Assembly: GCA_003116975.1 (NCBI GenBank)
Contig: BGKB01000210.1
Location: 62,001 to 126,000 of the forward strand
Length of the DNA stretch: 64,000 bases
From: Aurantiochytrium sp. KH105
Taxonomy: Eukaryota > Sar > Bigyra > Thraustochytrida > Thraustochytriidae
Direction: 5' to 3'
The translations under genes and the position numbers were made by a program. A model generated the notes under the pieces. It saw nothing but the letters and a program-made list of their open reading frames with translations, was not told the origin of the DNA and searched no databases. Positions 21,001 through 31,900 of the stretch are shown here, in pieces (position 1 is the first letter of the stretch; the number at the start of each line of letters is the position of its first letter).

Positions 21001-21082
21001 AGTTGTCTCGCGCGTTGACAACGTTGCTGGCGACCGCAACCTCGTTTGCTCTTGCCCTACGGTCGAGGAGCTTAGCGAATAG
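18053..21082 (+). CDS. Glycine dehydrogenase (decarboxylating), P-protein of the glycine cleavage system
   Basis: A 1009-residue PLP enzyme that decarboxylates glycine and passes the aminomethyl group to lipoyl H-protein in mitochondria. The open frame begins earlier (17816). ATG 18053 is the best start: it opens a typical mitochondrial presequence of Arg, Ala, Ser and Leu with few acids, ending near F-Q-P-R-H-V-G-P. Both halves of the long single-chain form are present. The first contains Y-T-P-Y-Q-S-E-I-S-Q-G-R-L-E and A-Q-R-F-G-V-P-M-F-Y-G-G-P-H-A. The second contains I-P-L-G-S-C-T-M-K-L-N and the PLP site S-H-K-S-F-A-I-P-H-G-G-G-G-P-G, with Lys at residue 750. The usual Thr after this Lys is Ser. 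Length matches plant and animal P-proteins. Codons are strongly C/G-ending, suggesting high expression. Confidence 0.97.
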   Translation: MLRLRGAVAKRAQLSLSARRATTLGSSIGSRALATAKPLDVFQPRHVGPDKNDQAEMLRTIGYDSLESMTAAIVPEDIRSSGQELEGVPDPLAEMDAMNELRSIALKNKLMRSMIGQGYYETKTPAPILRNMLENPAWYTAYTPYQSEISQGRLEMLLNFQTVVSSLTGMEIANCSLLDEGSSAAEAMNMCFALSRQKRPKFFVAEDCFPQTIGCVQTRGESAGVEIIVGDPAKLLDGSAGVSMEEICGALIQYPNVYGSLGGNHTVFADALHNAGGYLVVAADLMACTVAKPPGEFGADMVVGSAQRFGVPMFYGGPHAGFMSARDSLKRLMPGRIIGASVDSQGNRALRMALQTREQFIRREKATSNICTAQALLANVAAAYAVYHGPEGLRRIGAAMHENARGVTRAAEKLGLTPMHKDGFFDSVTLRTDSADALLDAALRRGINLARLGPDLVGINIDELFSETDARNLIAAMAETTGAGEDAKAQAEAAFFSEDPADNDVAVPFPRQSAFMEHPVFNRYHSETKLLRYLSSLERRDITLRESMIPLGSCTMKLNAASELMPISWPEFAGMHPFCPPDQAAGYTEMIGQLNGWITSITGFAAVSTQPNSGATGEYAGLLCIKAYHESRGESHRNICLIPNSAHGTNPASAVMCGMKVIGVKNDENGNIDVADFDAKVEKHSANLAALMITYPSTYGKYERGVKQLIDKVHEHGGQVYLDGANLNAQLGLTSPGYIGADVCHANSHKSFAIPHGGGGPGVGPIGVAEHLAPFLPGHMVQPSSGEGRNTQAKSNGAVAAAPYGSAGILPITWMFFRMLGKPGMKEVSQVAMLNANYIAKRLESTYTILFREDGLCAHEFIIDFSYLKKDGKGLTETDVAKRLTDYGFHSPTTSWPVHYSLMVEPTESESKEECDRFVDAMLAIHEEIQEVIDGRADPDDNVLKNAPHTAEMIMEDEWTHAYSRKKAAFPLPTINNQSKFWPVVSRVDNVAGDRNLVCSCPTVEELSE

Positions 21083-21315
21083 ATTTTCTCTTTACTCGCC
21101 CCGATTCTCTATTCATTAACCCTTGCGCGCGAGTAACGATATCATGTTTTTCGGAGCAGCAGCGCAGCTCTCTTTCCCTCAAGAACCCTGTTCTTTCTTT
21201 CATTCTTTCTTTCTTGTACTCACCATGCGTGGGCTCTCCTTCTCGTCTTGACCGTTCCCATGCACCAAGCCTAGCCAGCATGCATGCATGCTATCCCATA
21301 GCATACGTTCACTCG

Positions 21316-21360
21316 TTCATTCATTCATTCATTCATTCATTCATTCATTCATTCATTCAT
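21316..21360. repeat. TTCA tetranucleotide repeat, about 11 units
   Basis: A perfect TTCA array about 230 bp after the P-protein stop, followed by repeated CCTAGG units. Confidence 0.9.
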
Positions 21361-23042
21361 CCTAGGCCTAGGCCTACACGCCATTGTTGATCCTGGCCAC
21401 CTTGCATCACATTCAACGATCATATCCGGATCGTTGGGACGCTCTCAGAACTTGTTAGTTGGATCGCCGCGCGCCATCTAACGGTGAACATGCGGATGTC
21501 TCGCTGTTATCGGGTCCATCACGACTCTCTCGGCATTCCGCATCATGCGCGCAACCAAGTTGTCGGTGCGTCGGACCGCCGGAGTCCGAGCAGCCGAGCA
21601 CGGCACGCGCGCCATGTCCACCCGAGCGGGCTCCACTTTCGGTCGCGTCTTCAAAGCTGAGCGGCGTGTATCGTTGAGAACCCAAAAATCAAAGTGTTAC
21701 GGGCACCTTTGCAACCCAACGGACTTCTGAGGGGCGTTGGGTCTCAGATGAATGGCTCTCTCCCTTCAGAGTCTTTATCCATGGGAGCCCATTGCAGCTC
21801 AACGTACCTGTCGCTGGCATGCGACCGGCGAAGACGATCAAATTGCACAACAAATCGTGAACGCTGTCATCGGGCAAACCTTTTGCGAACGAGGTTGCTT
21901 TCGTTGTTATGAGGCTTTGTCGAGATGATTGCACATGACGAACCATCGCTTCGCAATGGCAGTCAAGCCGTATAGTCGTGCAAGCATCTAGGTGCCATGC
22001 AAGCATTCAGACAGACAAGCAAGCAGACACATAGACAGACAGGCAGACAGATAGGGCAGAAATACTGCCAAGGAAGAGAGACAGGCAAGTCGACAAGTAT
22101 AGTCAGACTCAAGGAGGCAGGCAGACATGCAGACCTCGAACGAACAATGTCGATGCCGTCATTGCTGAATGTCGCTGGTCGCTGCCTATTCCTTGTTGTA
22201 GTCTTTCCTCATTTTCTTCGACACCAAGAGCCTATCCTATCCCAACGCATCATTCGAGATCCTCTCCTCTCCTCTCCTGTCCTGTCCTCTCCCGTTCCCG
22301 CTCATACTCTGATCTCCATTTTTGCCTGTCAAATATGTCGTGTGCAATCTCCTCCCATCGTGTGAGGCAAGCCAACATCGCAATGTCCTCATCATGAGTA
22401 AGAATCATGATGACGAAGGCGCCGCGAGGCGCGTGGGGTGGGTGATAGGCCTGATTCCTTTCTTTTGCCGACATGACGAAAAGGTTCAATCCATCCGCTT
22501 AGCTCGGCTGGGCTGTCAGTGCGTCGGTCGCCCACTCGCTGCAGCCCATGTATTTCGTCGCCCAACAAGCAGGCCGAAAGGCAGCACGAAAGGAAGGAAG
22601 GAGGTGGGTCGGTCGCTCGGTAGCTCGATCGCTCGCTCGCTCGATCGATCGTTGTCGCCCGCCGGGTCGGTGCTCGATTCGTTGCTCCTTCCTCGCTTGG
22701 TGCGACCGCGAGAAGGCCGCGTTCGTCGAAGAAAGCTGGCGCGCGCGTTCGAGGCGAGGCACTCGCGCTCTCGCTCGTCGCCTCCGTTGACCCTGCCGGG
22801 CGCCGACCCCGCCTTCTGAGGTGGCGGTGGTGGTATGTTGTGTCTGGGTGGGGTGGCCAGCTAGCTTCTCACGAAAAGGTCTTTCATGGCGCCCGGAGCT
22901 GTGAATGAACTTCACTTCTCTGGCGAGTAGGCAAGTGCTGAAAGCAGCAGGAAGAAAGATAGACGCAGGACTGGAACGGGCGCTGGCTGGAAGAACTTTG
23001 CAATGCTCGAGGGGCGAGCTAGCCTTGGCTCTGGTGCATGCA

Positions 23043-23043
<1 letters not shown>

Positions 23044-23095
<52 letters not shown>
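23044..23095. repeat. CTG trinucleotide repeat, about 17 units
   Basis: An uninterrupted GCT/CTG run in non-coding sequence. Homopolymeric Gln, Ala, Leu or Cys frames seen across it are artefacts of the repeat. Confidence 0.9.
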
Positions 23096-23096
<1 letters not shown>

Positions 23097-23671
23097 GATC
23101 CGTGCGTGCTTCTGCGCGGCCTGGGCTGCTGGCTGCTGTCGGTCATCTGTCTCGCTACGACCAGGCTGCCTTGGCTTCCCATTCTCTCCTGTCCTCTCCG
23201 CCCCTTTGGGTGTGTCTGGTGTGGTTTGTTTTGACAGAGAATGCAAACGAACCGGCCCTCCCTCGGCGAACCTGTCTTGTTTGGTTGCGCCGAAGCGCCA
23301 CTTCTTCGCGCTCTCGCTGCGCTTCGCTACGCTCCTGCTGCCGGTGCGACGAGGAGGGAGGGCCTGCGGCGACGCCAGCGCATCGCGGGCACAGCTGCAG
23401 CTGCGGCAGCCTGTCGTCCTAAGCAGGCACTGATGTGAAAGACCGCCAAAGAGAAAAGGCAGAGGTAGAAGGAGACAGACGCGGGAAAAAGCAACGACAA
23501 AGACAAAAACAAAACAAAACAACCCCAAAAAACGAGCCACCAGCATAACGGAGCTGGCGCCCCGCGCCGGAATCGAGTACGCTTGGGACTTGGCGCCCCA
23601 CGTCCGCAATTGAGTGCGCGCCGTGCCTGCAGGGGGTTTAAGTTGTTTGCTCCCCGAGGAGGCGCGGCAAG

Positions 23672-23698
23672 CGATTGGATTGGATTGGATTGGATTGG
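23672..23698. repeat. GATTG pentanucleotide repeat
   Basis: About five tandem copies of ATTGG/GATTG in the gene-poor region. Confidence 0.85.
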
Positions 23699-24206
23699 CC
23701 ACGGCGGACGGGCGAATGCTTCTGCAAGGCAGCCACGAGCGGAGGCGTCCGTCGCGAGCCTGGTCTCGAGGAGCACTGCAAAAAGAGCAACGTTAGCTCC
23801 CTTTGTTCCGCAGTGCAGAGCGGTTACGCGGGGTACGCAAATCAGGCGTCTCTTCTGGAACCGGTTCTGGTACGCTTGGATAGATAAAAGGGTTAGGACC
23901 TGCGCGGCCTTTGGGTTGCGCGTACCGGTCGGGCATGAACCTTTTGGGATGGAGCAACGCCGGCAAGGACTGGCTTGGACTTCGTTTGCGCCACGGTCTC
24001 CCGCTGAGCTGAGCGATTTCTCCAACATGAGTCTGTGCACCTCGCCCCCCCCCCCCCTACCTGGCTGGACTGGGACTAGCCCGGGAACGGCGACAATTTT
24101 AAAGACCAGCTCTTTGTAAAATGGCGAGGAATACGTCTCATAGTGAGGACGTACGGCATTGCGATGTGGCTCGAGCTTCTTCGGCTTTGCTTGCTTGCTT
24201 TTGCTT

Positions 24207-24286
24207 TCATGCATGCATGCATGCATGCATACTGGCCTGACGTGCCCCCTCTTCGACGTACGTGCGTGCGTGCGTGCGTGCGTGCG
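24207..24286. repeat. TGCA and CGTG tetranucleotide repeats
   Basis: Two adjacent arrays: ATGC units at 24207-24230 (self-complementary, so able to form cruciform DNA) and CGTG units at 24258-24286, separated by unique sequence. Confidence 0.85.
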
Positions 24287-25188
24287 CTCCGGTGGCCCAT
24301 GCCATCTCATGCCGAAGCCGTTTCATGTGCCCGTGTGGCAGTGGCGTGCGCCGGCGAAAAGTTTCCATTCGCATCCTCCATGTCAGCTTCCGAGTCCTCT
24401 TCCAGGACTCCACTCTTGATCCTAGGACGTCTCTCTCGCAGTTGCAGCACGGACGTGACTACTCGCCCATGCAGCCAGCCAGCCAGCCAGCCGGCCGACC
24501 AGCTAGCTCAGCCGTGGCGAGCGTGCCTTGTCTTAGCCTGGCTTGGTAGCCTCAGTCTCTCGCCCAGCTTGCGACTCGGACGAGGGCTTCGTTCTTGTCC
24601 CCTTCGTACGCTTGCGAGATCGAAAGAAAGACGAAGCTTTCGCCGGACGCAGCGCCAAGCACGCTCATAGACATACATGCATATGTATATTCCATTCCTT
24701 CCACCCACGCTCCCCCGACAGGCGCGAGCAGTGCATGCATGCATGGCGAGCGGTCTGGCCCTCCCACCGTGCGCGGCCAACGCCCGACGCAGTGCGAGGT
24801 ACCGAGGGCCGGCCGCGCGAAACCGACGGCGCCGGGTCTTCGCCGCCGCCCCGCTGAGTGCGACTCACGCTTTTTACAGCCAGCCAGAGCAAGCGAGCGA
24901 GCGGCGGCCGACTGCGACAACACGTCTTCTCCGTGCTCCGAGCCGAGCCGAGGCGAGTCGAGTTCGATTTCGAGACCATATGGGGTGTGCCATCGTGCAT
25001 GCAAGGCATGGCACGCAGCGCTCGCCATCAGTGCGAACCCAGGCCGGCCGAGACTTTTTTTGCGCATCTTGCACGCATCGCATTTCCCACTGCACCTTCA
25101 ATTTTTTCATTTGTTCTTGCATCCCATGGCAAGCGCGAACGAAACCTCCACCGTGAGCCGGCCGGCTGGCTTGCTCGCTTTTGTCGGT

Positions 25189-25213
25189 CGATTCGATTCG
25201 ATTCGATTCGATT
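25189..25213. repeat. GATTC pentanucleotide repeat
   Basis: Five tandem copies of CGATT/GATTC in the gene-poor region. Confidence 0.85.
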
Positions 25214-25450
25214 AATCACCATCACTATCGACAAGCCCACCAGCCAGGCAACCAAGCCAAACCCAGCCCAGCCCATGCCTCGGCGTTCCTCTCGGCTCTT
25301 GCCAATTTCTTCAACCAATCCGCTGCTGCACCTCGGCGTCGTCGTCGGCGTCGATCGATCGCTCGTCAAGCCCCCCTCCCGCGAGAACGCAAGAACCGAC
25401 CGGAGAAGAAAAGCCAAAGCGGCGCCGCTGCAGCGCGTCCCGGTCTCCAG

Positions 25451-25516
25451 AGGGGCGAGGGGAGGGAGGGAGTGAGGTAGGGAGGGAGGAAGGGAGGGAG
25501 GAAGGGAGGGAGGGAC
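25451..25516. repeat. GGGA/GGAA purine repeat
   Basis: A purine-only array of GGGA and GGAA units. It is capable of G-quadruplex or triplex structure, about 650 bp upstream of the MYB start. Confidence 0.8.
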
Positions 25517-25940
25517 GGGCAGGAAGAAGGCGCTTCGGGAGGCGCGAGGAGCAGAAGTTCTGGGCTCTCGCTCTTATCATATCACATCTGATCGCAACGG
25601 ACGTCGCAGATTCCGGAGGCATCCATACATCGATCGCGCCGCACGACCGACCGCCCAGGAGCCAAGCCTAGAGGAGCGAGCGAGGGGGAGAGCGAGGGAG
25701 GCAGGGAGCCGGCGGACGCGCGCGAGCAGGAGAGCGGGCAGCTCTGAGCGCCTTGCCGAGCGCGAGAGCAGCGGAGCGACAGCCAGCGCCGGAGCCCCGG
25801 GCCGCCGCGTGCCGGCCGCTCTCGAGTCGCGACGGCAGTGCGCCAACGCCCCGCAACGGAAGTTCCAAACCGGGAAAGGAGGGAAAAGAAAAGGAAGAAA
25901 AGGAAAAGAAAAAGAAAACGAAAAAGAAAGAAGAAAAACA

Positions 25941-25966
25941 GTCCCAGTCCCAGTCCCAGTCCCATA

Positions 25967-25998
<32 letters not shown>

Positions 25999-26010
25999 GA
26001 GCGAGCAAGC
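25941..26010. repeat. CCAGTC and AAGC repeats in the MYB leader
   Basis: Four CCAGTC units followed by about eleven AAGC/GAGC units, within ~150 bp of the MYB start codon and so probably transcribed in its 5' leader. Confidence 0.75.
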
Positions 26011-26162
26011 AGACCCACACGCGCGACGACGGGCCGGGCGCGCCGAGGCAGACGAGGCCAGCGAGCGAGCGAGGGAGCGCGCGCGAGCGTGAACGGGCCG
26101 GCAAGGAGAGAGGGCCGCGAGAGCGCCGAGACGAGAGAAGGGGGCAGTCCTCCTTCGTTTGT

Positions 26163-28652
26163 ATGGTGAACGAAGGCGAGCAGCGCGTCCCCTTTGAGGA
26201 GCAACAAGACCGTGTGAGCCCCGTGAACAGCAGCGTCCCGTCGCCTGCGGACTCACCGCCCGCGCAAGCGATCGAAGCGACAAAGACAGAGGCTCGCACC
26301 ATGCCCGCATCCTCCGCAGAGAATAGCAACCACCACCATCACCACCAAGCGGCAATCAGAAACCCAACCGCCTCCACAATGATGAGCAACAATAACAGCA
26401 GCATGATGCAGCAGCAGCAGCAGCCGCAGCCGCAGCGCCACCTTCAGCAGAATCCCACACATCCTGCATCGGGCGCAAGTGCAGGTGCCGCCCCCGTCAT
26501 CGGGAAAATGCACCCTTCATCAGCGGGAGGACCACCCCTCCCCGCGATGCCTGCGCCCGCTCCCCCATCGTCGGCGACCGCCGCGGCTGCAGCAGCAGCT
26601 GCTGCGAGACGGAGTCAGGATGACCAGCTGCAACAAGGCCGCGACTGCGGCAAGTGGACAAAAGAAGAGGACGCGATGCTGAAAAAGGCAGTCGACACGA
26701 TTGGCGCGCGCAACTGGAAACGCATCTCACAAGAATTTCTCAATGGAAAACGCAGCGACGTTCAGTGCCTGCATCGCTGGCAAAAGGTTCTCAAACCGGG
26801 TCTAATCAAGGGCCCATGGACCAAGGAGGAAGACGACACCATCATGGAGGCCATTGAGAGCGGTGTCACCAAGTGGTCCGAAATCGCCACCCTCATTCCT
26901 GGTCGTATCGGCAAACAATGCCGCGAGCGATGGTTCAACCACCTCGATCCGAGCATCAAAAAGGGCGGATGGACCGAGGAGGAGGATCGCATTCTCGTCG
27001 AGTACCAGGAAAAGCTCGGCAACCGCTGGTGCGAAATTGCAAAAGTTCTGCCCGGTCGCTCCGAAAATGCCGTCAAGAATCGCTGGAATTCAGCTATGCG
27101 CCGCAAATTCCAGCAAAAGCGAAGTAAGCAAGGCCCTGCAGGCGTGCTTAGCAACATCAAACTCCAACACTCGAACGGTCCCAAGCAGCGCAACAATGTG
27201 CGACTCCCTCCAGAGGCCATTCTCGTCGAGCAGCCCACAAACCGCAACTCGGTCATTGCCGCACGCGAAAAAATCAAACGCCATCAGGAACTCATGAAGA
27301 CAAGCTCACCTTCACCCTCCGCGGCATCCACGGCGTCGGGATCGGGCTGCTCGTCTGTCAATGGATCCAAGGACCGGAACGCGGCTGGTGCTCCCTCAAG
27401 TAGCGCCGCCAGTAACCGCATCTCCTCCAACGGTGTTCTTGCTGCCGCTGCAGCAGCGGCCGCGGCTGTCAAAGAAGATCAGGCCGCGGCGGCAGCAGCC
27501 GCTGCTGCCTCTGGTCCTGGGCCCGTTCCTGCCGGCAGCGTAAATGGTTCCTCGGGCAACAAGAAAAAGAAGAAGATGCCTTTGCAGAATCGTACCAACG
27601 CCAAGGGCGAGAACTGCAAGGCGCTTTCCAATTCTGCTGCGGCCGCCAAAAAGCGGGCTGCACCAGGCAGCGCCACTTCGGCGGGAAGCATGTCTTCCAT
27701 GGGCACAACATCGGCAACCTCGCCGGTCTCGGCAACTACGGCCGCTTCCTCTTCCTCAACGACGTCGTCTTCCAAAAAGCGTCAGGCGCCAGGCATTAAC
27801 CCAGGCACAGAAGCTGGTTCTTTGGACATGTTCGGAGCAGAAAACACCGATCCGGATGTTGCCAAAGCTACTAGGCCCAAGAAACGGGCAAAGAACACCA
27901 ATGGCACAAAACACTCCAAGGCCGTCATGAACTTGCTTCGATACGATGCGTTTGTCCGTGAGCTCGGCAAGCGCAAGGCCTTTGCCAAGATGACGTTCGA
28001 TGATGCACAGCGGCAGTCGATGCATCAGGAGGTGCTTCGTTTCATCGAAGATGCAAACCAGAGCGGCACTTCGCTTGCGGTAAGCGCGGTCTGGTCTCAC
28101 ATTCAAAAATCACTGGCTGCAAGCGCCGCGGAACCTCATCCCCTCGATGATGACTTCCCACTCTCGCTCTCGCCTACAGCCTCCGAGACCCGTCTCAAGC
28201 CGCGCACCAAGAGTGGCGGGATTAGTGGAGGCACGGTGCGTGGGTCGCGCAAGTCCACCGGCGCTTCCAACCGACCGCGCGATCTCCGGGTGCAGTGCAA
28301 CTTGGCTTGCAGTATCAACCCGTGCGAGTGGACGCTTGAAGGCGGCACACCGACCGTCCTCGGCCAGCAAAACACTCCGGTCAGCGATATGCTCAACTTC
28401 ATTCCCTCGCTTCCGTCCATCAACACGTGCATCTTTTCACCGACGCCTCGCGGCGGTCACGGCTGCCCAACTCCGCTCAATGCACTGCCAACGCCGACTG
28501 GTGTTGACATGAAAAAGATTGATGTCAGCGTCTTCGATGATGGGCTTTTCGGCGACAACATCTTTTTGGAGCCACTGACCCTTCAGAGCAACCCCCCTGT
28601 ACTCTCGCCCATTCTGCGTCAGCCTGTGCACCAACTCCTCTCTTCGGACTAA
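26163..28652 (+). CDS. Three-repeat (R1R2R3) MYB transcription factor
   Basis: An 829-residue nuclear DNA-binding protein. Three MYB repeats lie in tandem at about residues 161-212, 213-264 and 265-315. Each begins with W-T-(K/E)-E-E-D and ends with the regularly spaced tryptophans and an R-W-x-x-x-L/W-N core: C-R-E-R-W-F-N-H-L in R2 and V-K-N-R-W-N-S in R3. This is the c-MYB/plant MYB3R arrangement, which in other eukaryotes controls G2/M or cell-cycle genes. The N-terminus has His, Gln and Ala runs; the middle is Ala/Ser-rich with basic patches. The C-terminus contains several S-P and T-P sites, including C-I-F-S-P-T-P, that could be CDK targets. Start ATG 26163 is the first in the frame. 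The cell-cycle role is inferred from family architecture only. Confidence 0.93.
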   Translation: MVNEGEQRVPFEEQQDRVSPVNSSVPSPADSPPAQAIEATKTEARTMPASSAENSNHHHHHQAAIRNPTASTMMSNNNSSMMQQQQQPQPQRHLQQNPTHPASGASAGAAPVIGKMHPSSAGGPPLPAMPAPAPPSSATAAAAAAAAARRSQDDQLQQGRDCGKWTKEEDAMLKKAVDTIGARNWKRISQEFLNGKRSDVQCLHRWQKVLKPGLIKGPWTKEEDDTIMEAIESGVTKWSEIATLIPGRIGKQCRERWFNHLDPSIKKGGWTEEEDRILVEYQEKLGNRWCEIAKVLPGRSENAVKNRWNSAMRRKFQQKRSKQGPAGVLSNIKLQHSNGPKQRNNVRLPPEAILVEQPTNRNSVIAAREKIKRHQELMKTSSPSPSAASTASGSGCSSVNGSKDRNAAGAPSSSAASNRISSNGVLAAAAAAAAAVKEDQAAAAAAAAASGPGPVPAGSVNGSSGNKKKKKMPLQNRTNAKGENCKALSNSAAAAKKRAAPGSATSAGSMSSMGTTSATSPVSATTAASSSSTTSSSKKRQAPGINPGTEAGSLDMFGAENTDPDVAKATRPKKRAKNTNGTKHSKAVMNLLRYDAFVRELGKRKAFAKMTFDDAQRQSMHQEVLRFIEDANQSGTSLAVSAVWSHIQKSLAASAAEPHPLDDDFPLSLSPTASETRLKPRTKSGGISGGTVRGSRKSTGASNRPRDLRVQCNLACSINPCEWTLEGGTPTVLGQQNTPVSDMLNFIPSLPSINTCIFSPTPRGGHGCPTPLNALPTPTGVDMKKIDVSVFDDGLFGDNIFLEPLTLQSNPPVLSPILRQPVHQLLSSD

Positions 28653-28956
28653 AAGTGAACGCATCTGTGAATATCCTTCCCCTTTTAAACCTAGCGAATC
28701 GAGCGAACGAGTCCTCGTGCAAGATTCCATGTCGTCCTGTGCATCGAAAACGCACATTTTGCCATCTCTTCCCCCCCAAAAAACTAGAACGCTAAAAACA
28801 AGCAAACTCTTTTCTTTTTCGCCTCCTTCGCCAGGCAGTATGGACAACTACAGCTTCAAGCATGCGTGCGCTTGGGCTGCTGCTGTTCCTTTGACTGATA
28901 AATACCATCCTCGAGACAAAACCCATTTCGTCACGGAACAGATTTTCAATCACTTG
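28653..28956. other. Convergent 3' spacer, MYB / PH-domain gene
   Basis: 304 bp between two convergent stops, with poly-C and poly-A patches near 28770-28800. It must hold both 3' ends. No gene is seen. Confidence 0.4.
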
Positions 28957-31900
28957 TCAATCCTCCTCACAATCCTCGAAAGCGGCGTCACTTATGTCGT
29001 CCTTCTCAATTTCATTGTCTGCCACATCGTCGCGGCCATTGAAACCTTCTGGTGGGTCGGAAGGTGGCTTTCTCGATGGAATTGCAGGAAAGGAATCCGA
29101 CTCAGCGCGCGCGCGCTCAGAGCTGGGCAAAAGAGTAGAAGAACCTTCAAAGTAGGCAGGTCTCAAGGGTGCTGGACGACGCACGGGTGGAGGCGCTGCA
29201 GACTGCATGTCTTCAGCAGCATGTCGCAGAACCCTCGCGGCTTTCTCCAGCTGTCGCAGTCGTTCGTCATGTTCAAGAGCAGGGTCAGGCTGCGACAAAG
29301 GCGCAATCATCGGAGGACTGGCCACGCCGCCGCGCCCATTCTGTCTTTGTTTCACGAATGATGCATGGCTCTCCTCTGGCCCCCGAAAGGCACGCCCGTA
29401 CCTGCTCCCGCTGGACGCACCGTCCATGAAACCAGGCGACAAAAGCTGGCCCTGGCGACCAAAGGTGCTGCCACCGTCGGCTTCTGAAGACGCATCGCCC
29501 ACATCAAGCGGAGGAGGTGCCGCCATGGAAGAACGGCTACTACTCCGACTGACGCTGGTGTCTTGCATGCTGCCCAGTGTGCTTGCAGAACCCCGACTGC
29601 TTGCTCGACTCGGGGCAAAACGTCCGGCTGACGGCGGTGGGGGAACGGCTTGCGACCAAAAGCGAGTTACTTGCGGTGATGATGCCGGCTCCGCGCCAGC
29701 AGCTGCAATAACGAAGCAGAGGTCAGCAATCCAAGTGTCAACCTCCTCCTTCGAATTCGTGTACAGCTTCCAGACCTTGTCTCCCGACCGCAAAACGATG
29801 CAAAGGGCCGACCGCTCCAGCCCGCGCGCAACCGTCGCGCCTTGCAAAGCCACATGGCCAACCTCAGTTCGTCCGTCAGCGGTGGACAGCAATAGCTCCG
29901 AGGTCCTGGGTTGCGCACCAAGGAGCAACTTGGCGTACAGCTCGCGAGTACCAGACCCAGTTTTTGCCTGGGTGCGAAGAGCACCTTCTCGAACAACAGT
30001 TTCGCTGCGACGAAGAGAAATACCCCGGCGCGTCAGGCTTTCCTCGTCCGGGTCAGCACCTGGAAATACTTCAGTGAATGCACGTGGTCCTGTCCGAGGT
30101 GACGCACGCGAAAATTTGGAGGAAATCATGCGCTCGATGGCAGCGTCAAGATCCAGAGGTGACCAAATTGCAGCTGCTAGATCCGAAGGGGTGGAAATGG
30201 CACGTTCGCGAAGTCGAGATTTGAGTAACGCACAATCTTGCGAGGGAACCTTTACCGTAAGACTGGCGACGGCGGACTTGCTAACGCCGCTCTCTGTATC
30301 TGCCTCGCTGGGCCACATCGGCCCTGAAGCCGCGTTGCCGACCTTGGAAGCGTTCTCATCCGTGTCGGTGGCGCCTGAAGTAGCAGCGACGCGTGCCATA
30401 TCAACGTATATCTGCTTCTCATCGCGTCCAAGACTGTCCCAGAGCGTTGAGATCTGGGCGTGAGAGAATCCAAAGAGCTTGGACTTTTCCGCTTCAAAAA
30501 GTTTGAATCCCTCAATTATCTTGGCGCCGTCGCGTTGCTGCAACGTACGACCGGGAGATTGCGGTGAGGGCGCGAATAAAGTTGCTTCCTTGTCTTGGTC
30601 TGCATCTGACACCGAGAGATTCATACGGTCATCAGAAGGCAGCTGATCTGCGCTTCCGGATCCTTGAGGCTTACCAGCTAGCGCTCCTCCTTCGCTCGCC
30701 ATCTGTGAATGTTCTTGTGCACTACGCGAGCGACCGTGACCTTGTCTGCTACCGCTCCCGTTTGCGGTCGCTGTCTTTGTGGTGTTATTGCCCGCGCTGT
30801 CATTTCCATTGTCGTCCAAAGCCTCCAGATCGATCATGTAGCGCGCAACGCTATCAGACGTGGAAGATTCTGCTTCGGCCAAGGGCTTGCTCGTTGCAGA
30901 GGTCCCTGGGGACTTTCTGCGGCCGTTGGGCATGAGAGCTCGCTGCGACGTGGGCCGCGGCGAGGGTTCGGGTGCAGTAAGATCTTCGCCAAAAAATCGC
31001 ACTATAAGAGCGTCGAGCTGGGCGCTGAAGCGAGCAACGACGCGCTCCACGAGACGCTTCCATTTTGGCTGCGAGCGCGCAGCGCTTCCTCGTGCAAATG
31101 CTTTCCACAAGAGACCTATGTCCTCCTGCGATCCCCATTGGCGGCCCTGCACGTGCTTGATGAGACGGATACGAGGACCTTGAACGGCAAGAAAACGCGC
31201 GAGTGCCACCATCGTTCCGTCCTGACTGCCACCACCAATTGCGCGGCGTACAGCATCATTCCAACAAGCAGCAACATCGGCAAAGACGTCTTCATGCGCG
31301 CTCAAAGTTACAAGAAGACGTTGCAAGCCCATGTCATCGAGCGTGAGCGGGCGCGGTGATCCAAGAGATCTCGACCGATTTGGGGCATACGAGTCTGCCA
31401 AGCGAAGACAATGAGCTTTGAAGCGACCCAATGTGAGCACGCCGTCTTGCACATCCTCATTGCCAGCGAGACGCCGCATGGTTGCAACGGCAACCTCCTG
31501 GAGACGAAGGCTGGTCATGCGGCTGCGCAACGCGTATGTTTCCTCGGCCGAGAGGCTAGCACGCCGATTCTCCCAGAGATCAATCTCTTGCGTCAGTACG
31601 AGACCCAGGACATCATCGAGGGATACGAATCCACGCCCTTCGCGGTCGAGGCAAAAGAACACCTTTTCGCAAAGCGCGAGACGCATGCGCGTCTTTTGCA
31701 GTCGTTCAGGCGACTCCTTGACGGCCTGAAGGATTGTGCGATTACATTCGTTCACTACCGTGGCAAACATGAGCGCCAATTTACGTTCGCTGAGCTCTCT
31801 CGCCCCCAGCTCGGTGCAAAAGGCAGCCTTGGACACCTTGACATTGCGCTGCCCTGGCTGGCTCTGGTTCTGGCTCTGGTGCTGTGCATCCGAGCGCTCC

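Larger units (their letters stand above)
21083..26162. other. Gene-poor region with many microsatellites
   Basis: About 5.1 kb without a supportable gene. Open frames here (for example 22499-23182 and 23327-24310 on minus) are low-complexity and composition-driven, with no family I recognise. The region instead carries a succession of unrelated short tandem repeats: TTCA, CAGA-like, CTCTC, TCGC, CTG, GATTG, TGCA, CGTG, AGCC, GATTC, GGGA, CCAGTC and AAGC. The last ~550 bp are purine-rich and should be the promoter and 5' leader of the MYB gene. Confidence 0.55.

Noticed and set aside
22499-24310. Minus-strand frames of 227-327 codons with Gln/Ala runs
   Set aside because: Driven by CTG and other microsatellites; no conserved motifs, shifting composition, no plausible start region.
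24940-24990. GAGTTCGATTTCGAGACC stretch resembling a tRNA T-arm
   Set aside because: No D-arm, anticodon stem or acceptor pairing can be formed in the flanking ~70 bases.
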